Shown: in pieces, positions 34,221 through 41,554 of the stretch
Layout: every line of letters starts with the position of its first letter
Position numbering within the stretch: position 1 is the first letter of the stretch
Source of the DNA: Schoenoplectus triqueter
Taxonomy: Eukaryota; Streptophyta; Magnoliopsida; Poales; Cyperaceae
Reading direction: 5' to 3'
Length of the DNA stretch: 41,554 bases
NCBI GenBank assembly: GCA_964058805.1
Contig: CAXKVV010000521.1
Span: 1 to 41,554, forward strand
Notes under the pieces: generated by a model
Databases searched by the model: none
Told to the model about the DNA's origin: nothing
Seen by the model: only the letters and a program-made list of their open reading frames with translations
Position numbers and translations under genes: made by a program

Positions 34221-35731
34221 ATATTATGTGTTCGTTCCGGGATCTTGTTTTCTCCCTTTAGCTATTTTCTTCTCCTTTTTTTTTAATATTTTCTAGCTTC
34301 AGCCGAGGTTTCTCTGTTTCTTCTTCTTATTATTATTTTTGCATTGAGGCTTCTTTTCTTCTCTTTTATTTATTTTATTTTATTTTAACATGGGCTTTTG
34401 GCCAGTTGGTGTGACGTTCTTTACTTCTTACTTTGCTGTTTAGGTCCCACATATTCCCCTTTGTACGCTTGGCGACTGGGCCGAAAGTCAATTTATAATT
34501 TACCCTCATTTTTTCTTTGAACCATGACAGAGCTTTCTTTTCTTTGTTCTCATTTGACGTTAGGATCACAAGGTCGTATTTTACTTGGTTTTAATTTGAT
34601 CTTTTCTCTTATTGGATTACCATATTGTAATTTTATCTTGTTACAATTTTGATCACTTATCATGCAGCATTCAATTTTACAACAGGGATGAAAGTTCATT
34701 GAGTATTTACGTAGCATACGTACGTTTAAAATTTTTGTACAAGATTTAAATATCAAATATATTCCCAAATAGCATCAAGTTCATGCATCATCATTAATAC
34801 AAAAATAGTCCAATGCAAAACAGTAAATTGAATCAATAAATTATACATCACATGAATTTAATTAGATTGATATCTCTTTAAAGCAGTAGGGGAGATAAAG
34901 ACGATCACTTGATCGATATCCTATAATAGATGCCAAGCTGAGTTAGTTACCAAGCAAAATCCAATTATTCACATATCTACTCAACCTCTTTTATTTTCGG
35001 TCCAATGATGGCAGAGGGCTTCTCATGAATTACAGTAGTTTACACTTTAACCCTCTTAAACATTAAAATTATGTCATAGTTCTTTTTTGCAAAATAGCAG
35101 CAAAAGAGAAGAAAGGGGTTACGGGTTTAATATTACCTTGGAATGAATTAATTTTTTATTTTGAAATACCATGAAACGCTGGAAACAAAACTCCTACTTT
35201 TTTTATTTAAAATGTTTTTTTTTTTTGCTCAAAGGTCCAGGTACGAAATTGAACTTCATGCATTATTTTATCATTTTTTATAGCATCTGGGGGAATGGAT
35301 TTACATGTATGGAAATATGCAAATATGGTAACATAATGATTGGAACAGAATCCGCTTATTATTTTGTTGTAACAGGGGAATGAATTTTCATGCATGCAAA
35401 TATGTTAACATGAGAGTTAAAATTTTGACAACAGGACCCACTTTTTTTATTTTGTTTTAACAAGAGAGAAAAGAAATATGATATGCATTGTTGTTTTCAT
35501 TTGAGACATAAAAGGAGAATGACAGAGGTGATTAAAACAGTTTTGAGAATGCATTCTTAACAGCAAAGAAAGTTAACTCAATATTTTTATTTTGATTAAT
35601 AGAAAGTTGATTACTGCAAGTCTTGAGGTAATGTTTTGCAGAAAGACCCAAAATTTTTAGGAATTTATGAAAATACGAGGGTTTTCTCTTCATCTTTTAT
35701 TAAAAGTATTGTAGTTATTTTTATTGAAAGC

Positions 35732-35813
35732 AAGGGCTCACGACTGAACTCAGCCGGCACAAGCTCTCTAGTTCTTCAAAATCAAGGGCTCGCGACCGTA
35801 TTTGGCCGGCACA
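35732..35813. repeat. Direct repeat around GCCGGCACA, right LTR
   Basis: This is the counterpart of 22200-22281 and appears unchanged. Confidence 0.7.
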
Positions 35814-36373
35814 TGATTAGGAAAGAACTTTTATTTTTTTTGCAAATCGGTTCAAGTTGTATATTAGTCAGTTTTTTATATATTTTAAAATGCAAGTTTT
35901 ATATAACACGTAACAGAAACATTCAAGGAAAGAAATAATATGTGATAACTATGAGGAGATGCAAACTATATTAAAGATTTATCTCAGCCCCCCTTTTATT
36001 ATTTAATTGTGTTTAATAACACTATGGGTGAGGAGCTTCATCGACATATTCATAAACTGCAAGGCTTATAGCCACTTATTTCTCACAAACAATTATTTTT
36101 GCTTGCAGATTCCAACAAAAGGAAAAAAAAAGAACCTACTAGAAAATTATTCACTTAATATATTATGACAGTAAAGATTAAAAGCAAAGGCTAGCAGAAA
36201 ATTTTGAAAATTAGACTTCATTCATTTCATTGAAACATTACAACTATGCAAAGTCAAAGCTATAAAAAAAAACTAATACCTATACTAATTTTTATCCTAG
36301 AGCACTGAGTCGATGATTTGCCTTTCTGGTTTTCTGGTTTTGTTAGAGGTTCCTTTTTATGGGTAGCTACTGG

Positions 36374-37069
36374 TATATAAAATCAGAAGCTAGGATTGAG
36401 GGATATTTTTCTAGGGTTTCTTTATTTGTTTCAGATCTGAAGGATCTTTAATGGTGGATTCAGCTGAGGATTGAGGAGGCTAGGGTTGTTATATCAATTT
36501 CAGAGGGTTGCTGGTTGCTAGTTTTTTTTATATAATTTTGCCCGCTTCGGATTGCTTGTATCTGGGGGGTTTAAATAGGCAGCATGATTAGGGTTTTCGT
36601 TTTAGGGTTTGGATTTTGATTTTACCAATTTAGGTCTAGCGTTAGGGTTTAATTGTGCTGTGGTTTGGGTGAGCTGGCATGAGAGACACTCCTTAACCAA
36701 TTACAATCATTCTTATCCCTTTTTCCCAAATAGATGGCTGCCAACAAGGCAATACCAGCATCACACAACCACTAGCCAAAAGGACAAAAATACAAAATAT
36801 CTGAGGTGAGAATTTACTGGTATCAGTCTTACTGGCGCCGACCTCTCTTGGTCTCAGGTTGGGCTCCCGTAGTTGGGCCTCAGTTGGGCCTCTTCACCTC
36901 TTGTCAGGCCGCCTCTTCTTTCTAGCACCAGTTCGGCCACACCTGGCCATGGCTTGGTGCTTGGGTAAGCTACAACCCCGAAATCCTCTCTTCCTCTCCT
37001 TCTTCGGCCAAGCTATAACCTCCCTCTCCCTCTTAGTTGTTTTCATTCTTTTTCTAATTTTTAGGGTTT
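36374..37069 (+). promoter_or_regulatory. TATA/telobox/TGGGCC cluster, right LTR
   Basis: This is the counterpart of 22843-23538. TATATAAA is at 36374-36381, CTAGGGTTT at 36411-36419, and perfect TTAGGGTTT words include 36588-36596 and 37061-37069. From this copy, plus-strand transcription would leave the element into the satellite at 38078. Confidence 0.5.
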
Positions 37070-38077
37070 CGATCTTCTCTTGATTTGCTCGGTTATTGTT
37101 GAAATTGGTAAAGGGATCGGGTTGATGGGCTCTGGATTCACCGAAATCCATGGTGGTTTGGGGTGTTCGTCCTAAATCGGTCGAATTTGGGTGATTGCCA
37201 TGGTTGTCGAAGGAGAGAAAAAGGGGCAGGGGTGAGCTCATTTTTTTGTTCTGTCGGAACCGAAGAGAGAGAAGAGGAGATGGGTTAAAGGATTTGGATT
37301 TTTTTTATTTTCTTGGGATAGACTCGGTTCACGGTAGACCAAGCTAATGACAAGGATGCGGCTTATGCAGACCGAGTTTACACCTCTATTTATTTTCTTC
37401 TTCCACGGATAAACAAGATTCATGGAATTTAGATATGAGCTAGTGGTCTGTTAATTCTGATAGGTGGGCCCTCCTCCCATTGTGCTTGCATTAAATGTCA
37501 GCTCCTTTTGACTAATTTCGAATTTCATCATTTACTCGAGTTTTTTGAATTTTCTTGAAATATTTCTTCATCCAAAATTCACCAAAGTTCGTGCATATAT
37601 CTCATAAATCACGCCAAACTTTATGGTGATTTTTATTTTCATTTTCATCCAATGATTAATCATCAATTAATTATTTTAGTCCCCCAATTAATTAATTTAA
37701 TTTAATTAATTGATGATTTACATGTTTCTTTGACTTTCATAACTCCAAAAATATCAAATGATATATGAGGATTCTCATAATTTTATAGAGAACTCAATTT
37801 TCTCATAAAATTTGAGTTTTGAAATTTTCGACTTTGACGAGGTTTTCGATTTGAATTTCCCGAGTCTTGACAATTAGTCCTTTTTCCGAGCATTTCTAAT
37901 TTCTTTTAATTTTATCCTCGATTTTGGGTCTTCGGGCTTGGTCTGAGCTTTTTAGACCTCTGTTGGGCTTAATAGGTCTTCTTGGGCTTTTCTCCGGAAT
38001 ACTGGGCCTCTCAAGCCTGACCCGATTCTTCAGATTTTTTTTGCACTATTCCTTGACTTTTTTTTTAGGGGTCAACA

Positions 38078-38082
38078 GGGAC
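38078..38082. other. Target-site duplication, right (GGGAC)
   Basis: GGGAC directly follows the last LTR base (A at 38077), and the satellite then continues as CCGACGCACTCC. It matches 18522-18526. Confidence 0.95.
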
Positions 38083-41000
38083 CCGACGCACTCCGCACCG
38101 CCGAAAACGAGTTCGGGCGCGCGAAACGTAAAAACGGGACCCGACGCACTCCGCACCGCCGAAAAAGAGTTATGGAGCGCAAAACGAGAAAACGGGACCC
38201 CACGCACTCGGCACCGCCGAAAACGAGTTCGACCGCGCAAAACGTGAAAACGGGACTCGAGCACCGGGCACCGCCGAAAACGAGTCCGGGCGCGCAAAAC
38301 GTGAAAACGGGACCCGACGCGCCCGGCACCGCCGAAAACGAGTCCGTGAGCGCAAAATGTGAAAACGGGACCCGACGCACGCGACACCGCCGAAAACGAG
38401 TCCGGGCGCGCAAAACGTGAAAACGGGACCCGACGCACCCGACACCGCCGAAAACGAGTCCGGGCGAGAAAACGACACCCGACGCACTCGGCACCGCCGA
38501 AAACGAGTCCGGGCGTGCAAAACGTGAAAACGGGACCCGACGCACTCGGCACCGGAGAAAACGTGTCCGGGCATGCAAAACGTGAAAACGGGACCCAACG
38601 CACTCGGCACCGTCGAAAACGAGTCCGGGCGCGCAAAACGTGAAAACGGGACCCGAACCACTCCGCTCCGCCGAAAACGAGTCCGGGGGCGCAAAACGTG
38701 AAAACAGGACCCGACGCACCCGGCACCGCCGAAAAACGAGTCCGGGCGCGCAAAATGTGAAAACGGGACCCGACGCACTACGCACCGCCGAAAATGAGTC
38801 CGGGAGCGCAAAACGTGAAAACGGGACCCAACGCACTCGGCACCGCCGAAAACGAGTCCGGGAGCGCAAAACGTGAAAACGGGACTGGAGCACTGAGCAT
38901 CGCCGAAAACGAGTCCGGGCGCCCAAAACGTGAAAACGGGACCCGACGACTCGGCACCGTCGAAAACGAGTCCGGACGCGCAAAACGTGAAAACAGGACC
39001 CGACGCACTCGGCACCGCTGAACTACGAGTCACGGCGCGCAAAACGTGAAATCGGGACCCGAATCAGTCGACACCGCCGAAAACGAGTCCGGCGGGCAAA
39101 ATGTGAAAACGGGACCAGACGCACTCGGTACAGCCGAAAACGAGTCCGGTCGCGCAAAATGTGAAAACGGCACCCGACGCACTCGGCACCGGAGAAAACG
39201 TGTCCGGGCGCAAAAAACATGAAAACAGGACCCGACGCACTCGGCACCGCCGAAAACGAGTCCGGGCGCGCAAAATGTGAAAACGGGACCCGACCCACTC
39301 CGCACCGCCGAAAAAGAGTCCAGGCGCGCAAAACGTGAAAACGGGACCCGACGCACTCCGCACCGCCGAAAACGAGTCCGGGAGCGCAAAACGTGAAAGC
39401 GGGACCCGACTCCCACGTGACCGCCGAAAATGAGTCCGGGCGCGCAAAAAGTGAAAACGGGACCCGACATACTCTGCACCGCAGAAAATGAGTCCGGGCG
39501 CTCAAAACGTGAAAACGGGACCCGAACCACTCCGCACCGCCGAAAACGAGTCCGGGCGCGCAAAACGTGAAAACGGCACCCGACGCACTCGGCACAGGAG
39601 AAAACGTGTCCGGGCGCGCAAAACGTGAAAACGGGACCCGACGCACTCGGCACCGCCGAAAACGAGTCCTGGCGCGCAAAACATGAAAACGGGACTCGAG
39701 CACTGGGCACCGCCGAAAACGAGTCCGGGCGCGCAAAACGTGAAAACGGGACCCGACGACTCGGCACCGTCGAAAACGAGTCCGGACGCGCAAAACTTGA
39801 AAACGGCACCCGACGCACTCGGCACCGCCGAAAAATGAGTCCGGGCGCGCAAAACGTGAAAACGGGACCCGACGCACTCGGCACCACCGAAAACGAGTCC
39901 TAGCGCAAAACATGAAAACGGGACCCGACGCACTCCGCACCGGCGAAAACGTGTCCGGGCGCGCAAAACGTGAAAACGGGACCCGACGCACCCGGCACCG
40001 CCGAAAACGAGTCCGAGCGCGCAAAACGTGAAAACGGGACCCGAACCACTCCGCTCCGCCGAAAACGAGTCCGGGAGCGCAACACGTAAAAACGGGACTC
40101 GAGCACTAGGCACCGCCGAATACGAGTCCGAGCGCGCAAATCGTTAAAACAAGACCCGACACACTCCGCACCGTCGAAAACGAGTACGGTGCCGCAAAAT
40201 GAGAAAACGGGACCCGACGCACTCGGCACCGCCGAAAACGAGTCCGGGCGCGCAAAACGTGAAAACGGGACCCGACGCACACCGCACCGCCGAAAATGAG
40301 TCCGGGAGCGCAAAACTTGAAAATGGGACCCGACTCCCACGTGACCGCCGAAAACGAGTCTGGGCGCGCAAAACGTGAAAACGGGACCCGACGCACTCCG
40401 CACCGCCGAAAACGAGTCCGGACGCGCAAAACGTAAAAGCGGGACCCGAACGACTCCGCACCGCCGAAAATGAGTCCGGGAGCGCAAAACGTGAAAACGG
40501 GACCCGACGCACTCTGCACCGCCGAAAACGAGTCCGGGGGTGGAAAACGTGAAAACAGGATCCGACGCGCCAGGCACCGCCGAAAAAAGAGTCCGGGCGC
40601 GCAAAACGTAAAAAAGGGACCCGACGCACTCCGCACCGCCGAAAACGAGTTCAGGAGCGCAAAACGAGAAAACGGGACACGACGCACTCGGCACCGCCGA
40701 AAACGAGTCCGGGAGCTCAAAACGTGAAAACGGGACTCGAGCACCGGGCACCGCCGAAAACGAGTCCGGGGGCAGAAAATGTGAAAACGGGACCCGACGC
40801 ACCCGACACCGCCGAAAACGAGTCCGTGAGCGCAAAACGTGAAAACGGGACCCGACGCACTCGGCACCGCCGAAAACGAGTCCGCGAGCGCAAAACGTGA
40901 AAACGGGACCCGTCGCACTCAGCACCGCCGAAAACGAGTCCGGGCGCGCAAAACGTGAAAAAGGGACCCGACGCACTCGGCACCGCCGAAAACGAGTCCG

Positions 41001-41554
41001 CGAGCGCAAAACGTGAAAACGGGACCCGACGCACTCGGCACCGCCGAAAACGAGTCCGCGAGCGCAAAACGTGAAAACGGGACCCGACGCACTCGGCACC
41101 ACCGAAAACGAGTCCGGGCGCGCAAAACGTGAAAACGGCACCCGACGCACCCAACACCGCCGAAAACGAGTCATGGCGCGTAAAACATGAAAACGGGACC
41201 TGACGCACTCGGCACCGGAGAAAACGTGTCCGGGCGCGCAAAACGTGAAAACGGGACCCGACGCACTCGGCACCGTCGTAAACGAGTCCGGGCGCGCAAA
41301 ACGTGAAAACGGGACCCGAACCACTCCGCTCCGCCGAAAACGAGTCCGGGGGCGCAAAACGTGAAAACAGGATCCGACGCACCCGGCACCGCCGAAAAAC
41401 GAGTCCGGGCGCGCAAAACGTGAAAACGGGACCCGACGCACTACGCACCGCCGAAAACGAGTCCGGGAGCGCAAAACGTGAAAACGGGACCCGACGCACT
41501 CGGCACCGCCGAAAACGAGTCCGGGAGCGCAAAACGTGAAAACGGGTCCCGACG
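38078..41554. repeat. 58-bp GC-rich satellite array, right block
   Basis: The same satellite continues for about 60 monomers to the window edge. It carries the same monomer types as the left block, including the ordered cassette ACCGGAGAAAACGTGTCC, then a GTCGAAAACGAG monomer, then GAACCACTCCGCTCC, then an AAAAACGAG monomer (38550-38740 and 41210-41405). The irregular monomers near 38465 and 39010 have lost or gained bases. Some monomers carry CGCGAGCGC in place of GGGCGCGC (40880-41070), a local variant run. Confidence 0.96.

Larger units (their letters stand above)
18527..38077 (-). mobile_element. Large non-autonomous LTR retrotransposon (Gag-protease only, Tat/Ogre-like)
   Basis: A complete 19,551-bp element on the minus strand has two 6-kb LTRs, a 5-bp target duplication, a primer-binding-site candidate next to the right-hand (5') LTR, and one long gag-protease frame. 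The 7512-bp interior has no reverse transcriptase, RNase H or integrase in any frame. The zinc knuckle CX2HX4HX4C and the very long LTRs resemble the Tat/Ogre branch of Ty3/gypsy elements. The gag-only layout resembles what is called TR-GAG, and an LTR derivative with this content must borrow its enzymes. The intact frame and nearly identical LTRs point to a recent insertion. Lineage assignment is inferred from Gag and protease motifs, since no polymerase is available to place it. Confidence 0.95.
32061..38077 (-). repeat. LTR, right copy (5' LTR in element orientation), 6017 bp
   Basis: It has the same ends as the left copy (TGTGCGACCC to GTCAACA). In element orientation this is the promoter-bearing 5' LTR, since the leader and primer site lie against its left edge. 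Differences from the left LTR are about 17 substitutions, mostly transitions, plus small indels. Examples are AGCACCGG/AGCACCAG at 23393/36924, CTCCAG/CTCGAG near 24005/37536 and TTCGG/TCCGG near 24463/37993. A minus-strand TATAAAA at 37781-37787 lies about 290 bp inside the U3 end and is a weak TATA candidate. No host gene is recognisable inside. Confidence 0.97.

Noticed and set aside
1..41554. rDNA intergenic spacer
   Set aside because: GC-rich short subrepeats would fit, but no 18S, 5.8S or 25S sequence or Pol I promoter is visible, so I kept it only as a possibility to test.

Overview
This window is nuclear DNA of a flowering plant, probably a eudicot, although the species cannot be named from the sequence. 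It holds one long, GC-rich, CpG-dense tandem satellite interrupted by a single, young, very large LTR retrotransposon. There is no ordinary host gene, rRNA or tRNA in it. The plant assignment rests on the Tat/Ogre-like Gag-protease protein, the 6-kb LTRs, and plant-type promoter words (telobox, TGGGCC) in the LTRs.

Layout. (1) 1-18526: tandem array of a 58-bp monomer (a consensus copy is 1621-1678), about 320 copies, entering from the left edge. It is built from diverged monomer types that recur in fixed order, and it carries duplications at several scales: a 174-bp trimer, lags of about 2031 and 2731 bp, and a strikingly well-conserved 4760-bp tandem duplication (6131-10890 and 10891-15650). 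(2) 18527-38077: a 19,551-bp LTR retrotransposon on the minus strand, flanked by the 5-bp duplication GGGAC. Its LTRs are 6022 and 6017 bp and about 99.7% identical by eye. (3) 38078-41554: the same satellite resumes in phase and runs off the right edge.

The element. Reading on the minus strand, the 5' LTR (38077 to 32061) is followed by a primer-binding-site candidate, a 152-bp leader and one uninterrupted 1804-codon reading frame (31908 to 26494). That frame encodes Gag and an aspartic protease. About 1.9 kb of non-coding 3' sequence follows, then the 3' LTR (24548 to 18527). No reverse transcriptase, RNase H or integrase is present, so the element must be mobilised by a partner. The protein is odd: after the normal order capsid - zinc knuckle - protease it carries a second, shortened Gag-like block with another coiled coil and another zinc knuckle.

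Most notable points: a roughly 45-bp inverted repeat that would fold the U5 end of the LTR onto the leader, with the LTR edge and primer site in the loop; the duplicated Gag block; iterated motif arrays near the U5 end of the LTR, with a decayed copy in the 3' internal region; a TATA/telobox/TGGGCC cluster inside each LTR on the strand opposite gag; and the multi-scale satellite. The very long minus-strand open frames inside the satellite are a by-product of its T-poor composition and are not listed as genes.
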